From: Hyphodiscus hymeniophilus
Lineage: Eukaryota; Ascomycota; Leotiomycetes; Helotiales; Hyphodiscaceae
Assembly: GCA_016508695.1 (NCBI GenBank)
Contig: VNKQ01000020.1
Coordinates: forward strand, 248,001 to 312,000
Length of the DNA stretch: 64,000 nucleotides
Reading direction: 5' to 3'
The translations under genes were made by a program, and so were the position numbers. Below the pieces are notes generated by a model that had not been told where the DNA came from, searched no databases, and was given only the letters and a program-made list of their open reading frames with translations. Numbering within the stretch: the first letter of the stretch is position 1; each line of letters opens with the position of its first letter. Positions 34,645-46,920 of this stretch are shown piece by piece.

Positions 34645-37108
34645 CTACTGCCAAGTTTGCTCTTCCAAATCCATCAAGGAATCAATGCTGTTATCAGTGA
34701 GCCCCCAACGCCAATTTGATGGCAGGCTTGCCAAATCAACAGGTTCATCTAAACATTCATTCGCCATCTTGGAAGAGGGCCCAGGTACAGCAGAATATGC
34801 CTCCGAGGTTCGGTTTAGGGTGGCGCTAGGCGAAGCACTTGATTCTTCCGTTTGCTTGGCGGAGGACGAAGTTACTGATGGACTCGGGCCATCCTTCTTC
34901 CTCTCCACAGTCCGTACAAGGGGTGACACAAACGCAACCCACGACTCCTCACTGGTCCTCTCTTTGCCTGATAACTTTGCCTAGAAACCCGTAAATCAGC
35001 AATTGTTCGAACATTGGATTCCAAGACGCCTACCACGTCCTCTCCGAGGCCTGTCACACAGCGCACGTTATCTTGGATAGAACCAAGCCCACTTCCTTCG
35101 TTGTCTAATTGGAGGAGATACGACTCCGTCAGCGGTATCACCTCCTTCAGCGCTGTCAAAGCAGCGAGTAAAAATCGCATGGATGACTTCGCTATGTCAT
35201 CTTCGGGATCGGACTTTAAGGCTTGGGCGAAGATTCGCGTCGAAACGTAAAGCGTGAAAGGCGTGTAAACATTAAGCTGGTCATATTCAGCACTATCTCA
35301 ATGCGTTCTTAGCTGGGTACCTACCATGCTCAAATCCATGTGAGCAACGGTTTTCATGATCGAACATACCTCCACGGCAGCCGCAAGACACCGAAGTTTG
35401 CTTTCACTAACAATATACGCCGGGAGGTTGAGCTTCTCAGCTTTGGAAATAGCCGCTTGATGTAAGCATATCGTTTCTGTTTGAAGGGCCATATTGAGGA
35501 AGACCTTTTGTGGGTTTGACAGACCAGCTGGAAGTCTGAGGTGAGCTGGAAGACACAGGGAGGTATTGAGAAGGATGTTATCCACCTTTCGGTGCTCTCT
35601 CCAGAATTCTCCGTTGAGATCGTGGTCGTCGTTATTGGGGCTCGGCCGTTGGACATGTTGCAGGATCCGACCTGAAAGGCTTGCTACGAGCGCAATCCCT
35701 GCAAATACTGACAATTTTGAAGCATTTGACGGATTCATCGCTTCCTTGATTGACATTCCCCGAGTACCTTCTTCAATGTTCTGCGCAAAGTCTTCATCGG
35801 AAGATGGGAGGTTAGTCATGATCTACACATGATTAGCTTTGTATTGAATTGGGGAGTGTCGGCTCTCACATCTCTCTCGTCGATTATCAGCGGCCATCCT
35901 GTTCCAACAGCTGCATATCGATCCATGCAGAATACCATCCAAAAAGTTCTTCTTCTTTCCTCTTTCTCATTCCAGTCTCGTGGGACCGATAAAGTCTGCT
36001 TGAAATCAAGTCCCCACCCATCTAGCTTATTCAGATTCATCATTTGAGCCAATCTCGTAGCTCGCCCGATTGTTAGCCAAGCATGGGGGAAGATCATCAT
36101 CTTGAACTCATAAATAGCAATCAACATCCATGCTTGTGCATGTCGAATGTGTATGTATCGATATTTGCCAGTCATCTCATCCGCTTCAGCATACTTGCGG
36201 GCTCGGAAGTAGAAAAGAGGGTGAAGATCCCAGTGCTTGTCCGATATTGAAGCTGCTAGTGCCCACATCGCGTATCGAAGCGCAACTGAGGGTCTCGCGT
36301 ATGGTGCAAGACTCATTTCCGCGAGAAAGCGATATTGGTGTATGATAGGAACCTGAGGGTGCACTTTCGCAAAATAAAGTTCATTGCTACGTTGGTCAGC
36401 TTGGTAGGCAAGGGCCTTTGGGCTACTCTTACAGTTCATCAACGGTCTCTTGAGGAGGCAAAGGCTCTTCTACTCCAAGCTCTATCAGATCCCACGCAAA
36501 GTTATCGATTATCAAAGGGTTCTCGGGCAATTCGTCCTCAGTCAATTGAGGGGGGAAATCAAAGTGCGATTGGCCTTCGTTCAGTGGCATTTCAGTTGCG
36601 ATGGCCTGGCTTTTTCTCAAGAATTGAGTTTCCATGACTTGGTCATCCAAAACATATCCAGGGACTTGCTCATTACTCTCCATTTGAGAGCTGTTGCTCC
36701 CATTTTCTAGCGGCTGGCTGGTCTTTTCTGCTAGAAGGCCTTCGACCTGCGCTGATTGACATTCGAGTAAGCATGCCATCTTATAAATGACTCGTAAAAC
36801 TGACCTAATCGAGCTTTCAAGCTCTCAACATAACCCCTCCTAGGTCCACCCTTCCTCCTATTCCTATCATTGCTGTAGCTACATTCATGACCTAGTCTCG
36901 AGCATCGTCCGCAAGCTGGAACATCCCCATCACAGCGAAGCTTTCGCTTCCTGCACACTGCACATGCACTTTTCTTCAGCCCTGGCTTTTCTGGAGCATC
37001 TAAGCCAGGCCCATCACCTTGCAGAGTAGGCTCTGTCATGGAATTCGAGACCAGTGTAGGCAAATTTGATAGACTGGACTGTAGACCGAAATTGGTTTCT
37101 GCAGACAT
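34645..37108 (-). CDS. Zn2Cys6 transcription factor with fungal-specific regulatory domain
   Basis: A binuclear zinc cluster (ACAVCRKRKLRCDGD..., third to sixth cysteines also present) at residues about 55-85 is followed by a linker coil made by the first splice, then by the fungal_trans domain (VHPQVPIIHQYRF, REERRRTFWMVFCMDRY region). Introns I can place are 36752-36804, 36387-36432, 35823-35869 and 35277-35324, all GT-AG and 46-53 bases. One more, of about 41-44 bases, is needed near 34940-34990 to reach the stop at 34645; its ends are uncertain. I chose the start at 37108 as the ATG closest to the family's usual lead-in; an in-frame ATG at 37183 is possible. Target genes are unknown. It is the first gene right of the retroelement block. 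Confidence 0.85.
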
Positions 37109-37183
37109 CTTGAGTTGTATGTTTCGAGCTGGTAAGACGTCGGATACCGCCAGGGAAGCGTCGCACGTGTGAACCCTACTCAA

Positions 37184-38275
37184 TGCCGCACTCGTTCAGA
37201 TTATTGATGCTGTCTCTGGACTTTACCTCGCTAGCTCACCGAGAGCCCATCTGTCACCTAGCAGCTATTTTGTGCTGTGTTTCCCAGCTCCAAATACGTT
37301 TCGAATTTGCCCCATCGAGATTGTACTGGGGTCTACTGTACTCGAGTATATCCCCACTCCTTGGCGTATTTCCAGGTGGCGCTTCGTACCGTAAAGATTA
37401 CAGAAACGGCGTCCTGCTCCTTTGGATTGACGAACCAAAAGCCTAAGTAACAGACAAAGAAGCTGTTAGGACTAGTATTCTATCAGCTCGCTGGCGATAT
37501 TGTGGAACGAATGCGCCGTAAAAAGGAAGTAAGTGAGCTAACGCTAAGAACATGGGAAATGACCGGATTAGGTGCTTACATAAGTACTTCAACTTGCCGC
37601 CGCTTGTATCATTCCTCCACCCGTGTGCAAGGTACTTCCAGATTGCTCACAGGTCAACAACGCAAAAGCGCACGATTCTGGACCTTTGTTTGAGATATAT
37701 GCTGAGACAAGTATTTAGAACTTCTATCTCGAGTTTTGACTGTCATGTGACTTTTCTTTACTTGGCTTCTTCTGTGCATACAGTAGCTTACCTATGTCCC
37801 GCATCCTTATCTTGGCTAAATCTGGATTCATATTGTCTCATATCTTGCTGGTTCAGAAGAGCACAAAGCAGGCTTGCAGAGTGCCAGGGGGCTTCAGGCT
37901 ACCATGTTCTGCGTGACAGCAACCTCTTATCTGGGCGAGAACCGGAGCAATTCACGCTCTTCGACCTTCGCCTGACTTGCAACCATTCTACACAGAAGTA
38001 AACCGGGGTTCACCTCCCGTCCTTCATCTATTGGGTACCTGGACACTCATTTCGTGCTGTCCTGATGCTTCAAGTGTTGTAGACCCAGTTTGCTTAGATC
38101 TCGCCGTGGTTTTGGCTTGACTTGCGCAATGTTTTGTTCAAGTTCGACCACTCCCTGATTCGTAGCCAGTTTTGACCTCTGTCCTTCTCTACCTGCATGA
38201 AATCTGTATCCTGAATATGTCTGTTGGTAATATTATCGGATATTCAATAATATTAGAACATCGTTCGTTGTGTGA
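37184..38275. other. Intergenic, no gene seen
   Basis: These 1.1 kb lie between the Zn2Cys6 factor (leftward) and the 3' end of the KRE9-like gene. An open frame at 37552-38001 has no domain, no good codon pattern and no splice partners that I could support. It probably holds the promoter of the factor and a 3' untranslated region. Confidence 0.35.
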
Positions 38276-39594
38276 TTATACAACATAGCGCAAGATCTGC
38301 AATGCCACTGCAATCCCACAGGTTCTCCAAAGCCCTACGTCCATCTTCAGAGCACTACCTTTGGTAGTACTGGTAATCACCACCGACCCAGTGGCTAACC
38401 CAGTAGAAGACAGTAAGCCTGTGGCAGAATGAATTCCTCCAGTAGAAGAACTCCCCGTCTCAACTGCCGCTTCACCAGTAACAACTCCCGCTCTCGTGAA
38501 CATTAAACCCTGGATCTCGATCAAAGTACTCGGACTCTCAGCCAACGTCTCGGTTGAGACCTGTCTTTCAGTTATCATACCCCTTTTCTTCGCTTGACCC
38601 GTTGATGTAAAGCAGAAGAGATCAGAGTTCAATGGTGTTGTGGCCCAGCCACCCGGACAGCACACACTGCTCGCTCCACTGATGGGAAATGTCGTGTAAT
38701 CGCTAATATGGCATACACCGCCCCCGTCAGAGCTAGACCCTGTTACTGCATCGCACCCTACCAGTGACAAGATGGTAGTAGCTCCTCCAGCGACAATCTT
38801 AGTGGTGCTAGGCGTGACGGGAGATGGACATTGCAGAGCTTGCGCGTAGACACCAGTTGCAAAAGCACTGTTGAAAGATAATGAAGATGCAGAGATAACC
38901 GTACTGCCTGAAGATATGGTGACGCTCGGCGTTACCATTTCAGAGATCAAGTCGGAGTTGCTGAAGAATGAAGAGCTGTCCGAGAAGGGCACAATTGGAT
39001 AAAGCGTCTCAACTACACCGTTGGATGTAGTAGTACATGGAGCTTGGTAGCCAGTATAAGTGTAGTCGGGTAAAGGTGGAAGTCCGCAGCCATTGTAGCT
39101 CTGAAATGCTGTGTAACTTGTCGCAGGAGGACCCGGAAGAGCAGGGGAGCCAGAAATCTGAGATGCAGTAATCGTGAATATAGTACTGGTAGAAGACTGG
39201 AGAAGTGGGTTTGCCCCGATGCTGAAGGACCACCGTCCAGGCTCAATATTTGACGGGATATTGTAGGTCCAAGATCCGTTGTTAGGTGCGTTTGCTTGAG
39301 AGTGTTAGGGAAGTATCTGAGGGAAATAAATGTAGAAACAATCCGCTCACAAAGGATATCGGTGGTAATATAAACAACATTCTGATTTGGCGTATCCGGG
39401 AAATAGTAATTAAGAACTATATAAACAGCTTCTGAGGGCTGTCCTCCCATCCACGTGAGTGTGTATGGCTGCCCTGGAACAGGAGCTGGCGATGCGGGCA
39501 TAGTGAACGCGAACCCAGTGCCCGCTTCCTGGGCAGCAGTGGGCAAGATCACCCGCAACAGCGTAAAGACTACCCATGCCACACTTGCAAACAT
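38276..39594 (-). CDS. GPI-anchored Ser/Thr-rich wall protein with KRE9/KNH-like N-terminal domain
   Basis: Exons 39351-39594 and 38276-39294 flank a 56-base intron (39295-39350, GTGAGC donor) and give about 420 residues. Residues 1-21 are a signal peptide. The mature N-terminus (about 25-115) has the beta-sandwich pattern of the Kre9/KNH N-terminal domain: a Thr-Leu-Thr-Trp strand, a Pro-Asn-Asn-Gly-Ser-Trp-Thr-Tyr turn completed at the splice, and a Gly-Arg-Trp-Ser-Phe strand. A Ser/Thr/Gly-rich region with several paired cysteines follows, and the protein ends in a short hydrophobic tail suited to GPI attachment. This architecture is common in ascomycete surface proteins; function in the wall is inferred. 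Its neighbour at 39990 is another GPI-type protein on the same strand. Confidence 0.8.
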
Positions 39595-39989
39595 CTTCTG
39601 GTCGTAGACTCAAACATGATCGCGAAGAAATATTTGATGTAATCAAGTCATCCTCAAAGAGCTGCTGAAATCCGTCCACGCCGCACACTATGAAGTACGC
39701 CATTCTGAATTTAGGCTATGCGGGTTTGATTGATTTTTAGGCCCAGGGGGGAAAATTGACCGCTATCGGGGCTTGTTCGATTTGGGGATAACAAATATCG
39801 ATATGCACACAGCAAAGATTAGTGATGTCGACTGAAAGAAATCATTGGTATAATAAATTTTATGGAAGGACTCGTGAAAGGTCCTGACACAGCATTTCAT
39901 GTTGCCAAACTCCTTAATCTCTAGCTGACGCGATTGCAAAATCTGTAGCCGAATCCCTACTTTGAACAGTTCAAACAGAGCGGCGGTGA
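39595..39989. other. Intergenic between two GPI-protein genes
   Basis: These 395 bases separate two minus-strand genes and should hold the promoter of the KRE9-like gene. I see no gene or repeat in them. Confidence 0.35.
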
Positions 39990-41066
39990 TCATAATGCAG
40001 CACAAGCTCCAAGAAAGCAAACAAGCATACCCAACCAAACACTCAGAAGCGCAGAGCCAAGATCTTGTGAAGCTCCTCCGCTCGCAGAACCCTGCGTCGT
40101 TGCCGCTGCGAGCTCTGTTGATGTTGGGCTGGAAGTTTCGGTCGTGACAGTAGTTGACTCAGGAGTTATCGTGGCGGGAGCAGGAGTTGTAGGTTCAGCG
40201 CTTTGATAAGCCGATGTTTGTGCTGGAGGATCATAATCCGAGGTGCTGGCCGTTTGATCGTAAGTAGTCGTCGCTGCAGCGCTTTGATAAGCCGATGTTT
40301 GTGCTGGAGGATCATAATCCGAGGTGCTGGCCGCTTGATCGTATGTAGTCGTTGCTGCAGCTAAGATAGCACTGCAAGAAGCCGAGATTGTAGCAGCAGG
40401 ATAATAGTCCGAGGTGCTGGCAGCTTGACTGTAAGTAGTCGTCGCCGCAGCTAAGATAGCACTGCAAGAAGCCGAGATTGTAGCAGCAGGATCTGCCGTC
40501 GAGCTCTGTTGACACTTCTTCTTGTCGAATAGACATTCAATCCCACTTACAACCTCGCCCCCTACAGACTCAATATCTGAAATAACTGATTCGACGCCAT
40601 TCACGATTGCTGTGACTGCGGCCCCAGGATTGGTGAAAATATCTCCAACGATCGAGACGACATCTTCACCGTCGTGTATGATATCCTCGAGTATGGCCGG
40701 TGCTAGTGTGGGGATTGATTCAACGAAATCAGTGACTGCTGTCCAGTCGTCTTTGATCTCGTCCCAAACATCATCAGTAAGATCTTCGATGATTCCTGGA
40801 ACGTTTCCTTGCATCACTTGACAAATGAACTGGCCCGCCTCATCTTCGTCATTCTCGAGGGCATCGACGACTCCAGTAGGTAGGCCATTAACGAAGGACG
40901 TCAATCGGGGAGATTTCGAATCGTACAGGCCTTTGAATATGTCACTGGAAGGATTGATTAACATAATGGTTCTCTTTAACGATGGAACGACTTTGATAGA
41001 ATAACATCACCTAAACATTCCAGCCCAGACGATGGCACAAAAGGCAAACATTGGAAGGAACCGCAT
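39990..41066 (-). CDS. Secreted, probably GPI-anchored protein with internal tandem repeats
   Basis: The main exon (39990-40971) encodes an acidic N-terminal half with regularly spaced hydrophobics and a closing Cys-x6-Cys, then a Ser/Thr/Ala repeat region, then a Gly/Ser linker and a C-terminal hydrophobic stretch typical of GPI signals. A signal peptide is supplied only if an upstream exon (41011-41066, Met-Arg-Phe-Leu...) is joined across a 39-base intron (40972-41010, GTGATG...AG). The join keeps the frame and gives about 345 residues. Such a short intron is unusual, so an ATG start at 40964 without a signal peptide is the fallback. The repeats make length variation between strains likely. 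I recognise no named domain. Confidence 0.65.
40196..40490. repeat. Coding minisatellites of 81 bp and 90 bp
   Basis: Two near-identical 81-bp units start at 40196 and 40277 (27 residues each, reading ...TSAYQSA with Tyr-Asp-Gln). Two 90-bp units start near 40361 and 40451 (30 residues each, with SASCSAILAAATTTY). Both periods are multiples of three, so copy changes keep the frame. Confidence 0.85.
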
Positions 41067-41949
41067 CTTAATCTAACTCTGTGCGAAGACTTCGAGCTCG
41101 GAATTGAGACTTTGTCGCGAGGCTGTGATCACCGCTGATCTTATTAAAACGCGAACGTTGAAGTGGGTAAAAAATGCTTATCTACATTAATTATGCTACA
41201 GCCTTGCCAACGCAACCTTCGCAGTTCGCCCGCATAACGTTCGTGAGGCTCGTTGACTGAATCTGGCAACACAGCCACCCGATTCAATACGCCGAGGGCA
41301 GCACCACCTCCCAAACACCCAGCAGAAAAAGCAAAAAGAGAGGAAGGATTTCTTACCATTGCAACGCAGTACAACGCAGTGGCGCCCAATAGGATAGAAC
41401 CTTTTTATTTAAAGACGTGATATTGATCCGTAGAAGTTTAGAGCATGACTTGAAACAATCACATCGATGGCCAGCCCTGCGCTTCAGGAATCTAATGCCG
41501 CTTAACAAGTGAATGACACAGCCCCGGGTTTCCTGCTCGTTCACTTGAATATCCTTTTTCTTTCGACTACCGGCCGTTGAGAGCCTCAACAGTGTACATT
41601 TAGCTGCACCAAAAGGACAACTTCTGAATAATTGAGTGCGCTGACGATTTTTGGTTTTTTTCTTCTTTTGTTCTTTTTCTACTCACCCTTGCCATCTTGT
41701 CAACTTTGCAAGCGTTCAGGTTTCAGGAATTACAACCACGAGATAGAGCACATAAAGCCAAATTGTCGCGTTTCATTTTGTATGGCCATCCGTCCATACC
41801 AAGTGTTACTCCACGCTAATTGGTGATTTCCATCCCCAAGATCACCTGCCGCTCGGCACCCATAAAATACAATCACCGTCTGCTGATCTCACGCCTCCTT
41901 CCCATATCCACGGATCTATCGGGCTCAGGCTCCATGGGTAGTCCCCACA
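41067..41949. other. Intergenic, one weak small frame
   Basis: This gap of about 0.9 kb lies between two minus-strand genes. A minus-strand frame at 41144-41389 (81 codons) has a plausible residue mix but no recognisable domain. The stretch also holds a T-rich run near 41650-41690. It should contain the promoter of the repeat protein and the IWS1 3' end. Confidence 0.3.
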
Positions 41950-43384
41950 CTAAGATCGTTTCTTCCCTTGTTTCGCAGTCATCTTACGGAAAGCTTCCAT
42001 ACCACTGGCACCAATGGGTCTGGAAGATGGATCAAGCCCTTTGCTGGCATCGAAAGTGCTCTTTGGCGCGACAGTGTAACTTGTGTTGGTTGTCTCGAAT
42101 CGGGCTCTAGTGCTTTTAGTCGGCTGAGCAAGTAAACGTTCGCGCTCGATGTCGCGCGAGGAGAGACCAATGCGCTGAGAAGGGACCTGCGAGGGTTGGT
42201 TTCCAGACGGACGTAATGCAAGTTGCGCGGCTCTGTGAACTTGTCAGTAGACGTGTTTATATAGGGATGTGAAACGTACTGGTAATCGAATTCTCTTGTT
42301 GCGACCTTCCGCTTCTTGTAATCATCACTTCTCTTCAAGATTGGTCTTGACCATTCTCCTAGGAGTCGTTCCGCGATCCGTTTGATGCCGATCTCCGGTT
42401 TCTTACTCTTGGTGTAATATAGAACCACCTTACCGATTCCACTACTCAGCAATGCTTCTTTCTCAATCGGTAAGCGTACCAGAGCGGCAAAGAGATCACG
42501 TTGGATATTGTATGCGGGGAGACTGCCATCATTCAGCGGCTCAAGGAAGAATTTGACGGATTGGAGGAAGTTGGTGTCGGGATCGACTATCGAGTGTTGG
42601 ACAGTATTTCGGTTGAGGAGAGCTACGACTTCTGGGAGCATCTTGAGTTTGTGAATAGCGGGTTGACCTTTCTCTCGGGCGCTGTTGTCGGCTTCGCAAG
42701 CTTGCTCCATGCGTATTTTCAATGCGGCGATCTCATCATCGAAAGCTTCTTCGAGATCCTATTATTGTATGAGACCAGTAATGCACTCCACCACAGGGAA
42801 CTTACCACTTCATCCTTCTTACGACGTCTCTTATTGGGGTTCTTCAAAGCTGCATCCATAGCCCTATCCAAAGCCCGCTTTCTCCGCTCTTCCGGTGTCA
42901 AGTTCTCCTCATTCTCAGGTGTGGGTGGTCTTCGCTCCCTAGGGCGATCTCTATCCTTCCGCTCTCCATCAGGTCTGATACTTTTTGGCTTTCGGACTCT
43001 CTTGCCATCAAGCTCTTCTCCACCGGGGTCCTCATCATCATCACGACGTCTCTTCTTCTTCTCTCGCTTTCCCTCCTTGGGTTTCTTGCCATCATCCGCA
43101 CGCTTCTTTTTGCTGGCCTTCAGGGTTTTGGCGATGTCTTCATCTATACTGACCTGAGGTCGATCCTCCAAAGCCACCGTAGTGGGGTCGAAATCTGCGA
43201 ACTCAGCTTCGTCGACTTCAGATAGCTCGGACTCGTTGCCAGAGAGGTCGTTATCGTCAATGGGCTCATCTCTGTTCGACTCATTGTCCATATCTAGATC
43301 GGGGTTTGCTGCAGGAGGCGATGGTGTGTCTTTGTCTGCTGCATCATTCCCAGCTTCTGGAATCGGCGAGTCGATATCTGACAT
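41950..43384 (-). CDS. IWS1: Transcription elongation factor IWS1/Spn1
   Basis: IWS1 travels with RNA polymerase II and Spt6 in the nucleus during elongation. Exons 42806-43384, 42280-42758 and 41950-42232 are separated by two 47-base introns (GTAAGT and GTACGT donors) and give about 446 residues. The N-terminal third is acidic, then very basic (Lys/Arg/Asp runs), as in known homologues. The folded TFIIS N-terminal-like core spans about residues 210-350 (FLEPLNDGSLPAYNIQRDLF, then GIGKVVLYYTKSKK). The C-terminal tail ends in RKMTAKQGKKRS, a hallmark of the family. A longer minus-strand start at 43429 exists, but the ATG at 43384 fits the conserved N-terminus. It shares a 360-base promoter with the BRL1-like gene. 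Confidence 0.94.
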
Positions 43385-43744
43385 TGTTGCGGAATATGGG
43401 GAATGAAGGTGAAGTCGAGAGGGCAACAAACAGGGCCGTTGTAGCCCAGAGTCGACGTGTCAGGATAGTGCGAGAGTGAGAGTCCCGGATTTGCAGAGTT
43501 CTAGAAGTAAAAGATTCTAGTGGGCGAACTTAAAGTGCGTCTGCCTAAGTTGTTGTTAAAGTGATTTGGTTTGTTCTCAAAGATTGCCGAGCTTCAGATT
43601 GATGTTTCCCAGGGACGCCAACCGAATCTGCCCTTAGCTCCAAACCTTATATCCGAGGCTGAGGCCTTGTTGTGTAAACAAACCTGAAGTGAAGTCTGTA
43701 CTATCCCTCCCGTCGTTCTTGCTTCTCAATTACAAACCCCAAAT
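43385..43744. promoter_or_regulatory. Shared promoter of IWS1 and the BRL1/BRR6-like gene
   Basis: The two start codons face away from each other across these 360 bases. A repeat-free, mixed-composition sequence fills the gap; no specific factor site is clear to me. Both products are essential nuclear proteins in yeasts. Confidence 0.5.
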
Positions 43745-45148
43745 ATGTTCAATAATACCTCAAAACGATCGCACGAAAGTCCAATGGACTGGGAATGGCA
43801 GAACAATCAAGGACCATCTGATCCTACTTCGCCATTTACACAATTCAAGGGAGCTTATTCGCAAAAACGTGGTTTGTAGTTCCGCATCATAAATTCACGA
43901 TGGGAAGTTGATTTGATGTCCAGGAGGATTTGAGCCTTCACAAACAAAGAGCTCTTTCATAGCAGCACCATCTACACCTGCTCCTCCATTTCGCAATCCT
44001 TCCTTCACGACACCTCGTAAAGCCTTCGACCCCGATCTCTTCTCAGAAACATCAGGCGCAGAATCGTCGCCAGGAGATAACGCAGACGTTGAAGAGACAC
44101 CAGAGCTGCCGAAAAACTTGAAAGCGATGACCGTCTTTGCAGATGATAGCTCGGCGAAGCAGCCCGTATTTGGACGGTATGGGGCAGGGTTTCTGGGAAG
44201 CAGCCCAGGGAGGGTAGAGCAACGCCGAGGCAAATATGGAAACGCTCTTGTGAACAAAGTCCGCAAGCGAAAAAGGATAGAAAAAGATTACGCCATAACA
44301 CAAGGCACACGAGGTGGATCAGATACAGAGTCGGATGATGATTCGAGGCCACGGAGCAAGGGCAAGCAGATGAAAATGAGTGGTGGGATCAGCACCTTGT
44401 GGTCTAACTTTCTCCATGGCATTGAGTCACATCCAAACCTTCCGAATGTTCTCTCATACTACACTCAATTCATTTTGAATTCTTTTTTTGCTGGTCTGGT
44501 CATCTGGATCTTGTGGAGCTTCTGGGCTACTGTCCGGGCGGACGTCGACAAAGCCTCCGCAGAAGAGGTCTCTTTGGTTCTGTCCGAGATGTCGATATGC
44601 GCGAGTGACTATGTTAGAAATGGCTGCGGCTCGGATGGACAACCACCAGCACTTAAAGATGTCTGCGATAATTGGAAGCACTGCATGGAGCGGGATGCTT
44701 ATGCTGTTGGGCGGGCTAAGATCAGTGCCAGTACTTTCGCTCACATCTTCAACAGCTTCGTTGAGCCTATTTCCTACAAAACTATGGTACGTATCACAGT
44801 ACCTTCACAATATCATCTTAATATGGATTTGAGACTAACATAGCCCAGATCTTTTCTGTCGTCATTATCACAGGCGCCATAATAGTCAACAACCTTGCTT
44901 TCGGAATTTTCCGCAGACCCGCACATCCTCATGGACCTCCATCGTACTTTGCTCCTCAATCTGCACCTTCTCAGAACTTTCAATGGGGAGCTCCACCGCA
45001 GACACCTCAACACAACATTCAGTATGACATCTACGGCACCCCCTTCCCGGCGATTATGCCGACCCAAGAACTACAAAGGAGTCCCAGCAAAGGAAACCGA
45101 AGTCCGAGTAAAGGAAATCGGAGTCCGAGTAAGGGCGATCGATATTAG
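43745..45148 (+). CDS. brl1: BRL1/BRR6-family nuclear envelope protein
   Basis: Brl1/Brr6 proteins sit in the nuclear envelope and help nuclear pore assembly and membrane lipid balance. Exons 43745-43871, 43924-44786 and 44849-45148 (introns of 52 and 62 bases; the first has a GTTTGT donor) give about 429 residues. After a long polar N-terminus come a first membrane segment (about 219-245), a lumenal loop with four cysteines (C-x8-9-C-x12-14-C-x5-C; about 265-295) that form the family's disulfides, and a second membrane segment created right after the last splice (about 331-350). The tail is Pro/Gln-rich and ends in a threefold heptad with Ser-Pro-Ser-Lys-Gly. The ATG at 43745 fits an open first exon. 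Confidence 0.9.
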
Positions 45149-46848
45149 TGCGCTTGCAGTATCAACGGCTGGCATCTGTTGGACTAGGAATAACGGATGG
45201 CATACACGACTTGGGCACTGTGATGTATTATCTGGCACCGCAAATGGAAGCACTCCAGTATGGAAACGATTAAATTATGAATCTTTTACGATTATGGCTG
45301 CAAATCGGCTAGATCCAGTGATTCGTTAGACTTTTCGCTGCTGGAAGCGTGGGCATCTCTCCTTGAATACTCATTGAAGCGGGGACTGGCCGGCCGGCCC
45401 GAAAGCCATATTATGCTTACAGGTGAGGTGTGCAAGTGGGCATATCTGAGCTTCGAACTCAGTCGCTGGGGAACCTCAGATAATCGAATAGGCAGTGAGT
45501 CTAACATGCCAGAACTCTCAGAACTCACTGCAGTAGGTGAGAGGAGAGACAGCTGAGCGTCACACTGTGGCACTTCGTATAACTTGCCGAAGGTCTATCG
45601 TGGTACATCATAAAGGCCCTTCCATTTTGTTATTCTTACCCACGAGCACGTGCTATGATATCGCTTCAATATTTATTCCCTGCCTCCCATACTTGCTTTT
45701 TTCACTTGTTCCCCGTGTCGTCAGTCAACAGCATGGAGAATCGTTTCTGGGAAAAGATGAGAGTGTTATAGCAGAGCGAAACACATGCCAGAATATCAAA
45801 GAGCTCTTCAATCTTCTCCAATTTTCGCGAGCCACACCCCATTCCGTCCCTCTTATGGCCGAGCGATTTCTGCCTTATGCCGAATGAATGCACTGTTTTC
45901 CCCTGCATATTACGTGCCCTCTCAGTCGTCCCCCTGATTGAGGTATTGCAGATAATTCAGAGCCAGGGCCTCGATTGAATATACCATGTTGGCTTTGGGT
46001 ATATATGGATTACCTGTGAGGAGGAAAAACCCTCGACAGCGTGAACTCATATTGCGCATGGAAAGACATACAGCAAGGATATTTCTATCGCCAAAGTTTC
46101 TGAATCTGCCGCATACATTGCGAACTTGCAAAGTAGGTAAGTGCATATATGCACTCCTTAGCCATTTGGGATGGATTGGAATCTGCGTGCTTGGAATAAC
46201 AATGGAATCGAATAGCTGATCAGGAAACACCGAACAACTTTGAGTAAATCTAACGCTCCAGTGCTCCATTGTAAATGGCCATCGTCAATCTGGCTCTCAC
46301 AGATGCAGAAAGTTAGGCGAGGTGATGGGGTTGATCCAGGGTAGATTGAGCGTAGCAGATCAGGTATCTAATATATACATACTTGGCAATGCAGGAGTAC
46401 CGGTCACAGGAATCCTGAAGTGAGAAGCTTGCCACTGGGTAGTGAAACACCATCGAAAACCATCAGTTGTCCACACGGCGAAGCCATACTTTCTCTTTGA
46501 CAAGATTGACGAGATTAGCCCCGACGCGATCAATCTACTAATGAGTAGTTGTCTCATGCTATATGAACCTTTCGAGCCACGACAAAAGTTTCGAGAATAG
46601 TGAGTATAGAGGTTCCTCTGACTCATGGTTCGAAACCTCTTTGGACTATATAATCGGTGTGCTGTTCGGAACGAACGAAGAACAGGATCGTGCGGAAAAC
46701 GGAGGTGTGGGAGGAAGACAACGAATTCGAAGCTGCTGTCTCTTTCAGTACTTGGCCAGAGATTCAGACTATGTGAGACGCTGATGAAGGTCTTCGGGAA
46801 ATGAAGCTCCTCCTCCGTCTATTGCGGCCATTTTTTTTTCCAAAGTAA

Positions 46849-46920
46849 AGACAGCGACAAAATGAAGACAGCGGCAACGATAGTGACAGCGACAGCGATA
46901 AAGTAGCGACAGCGACAAAA
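46849..46920. repeat. GACAGC-type microsatellite
   Basis: Imperfect copies of GACAGCGAC-like hexamers run through this segment with A-rich interruptions (AAAATGAA, GATAAAG). It lies in non-coding DNA. Confidence 0.7.

Noticed and set aside
34535..34984. Plus-strand open frame of 149 codons
   Set aside because: It lies opposite the last exons of the Zn2Cys6 factor; the minus strand carries the conserved protein.
42501..43157. Plus-strand frame of 218 codons
   Set aside because: It is antisense to IWS1, whose exons, splice sites and C-terminal motif are clear.
46608..46640. Short inverted repeat AGAGGTT...AACCTCT with GTTCGAA, tRNA-like
   Set aside because: Only a 7-base stem and no cloverleaf; most likely chance.
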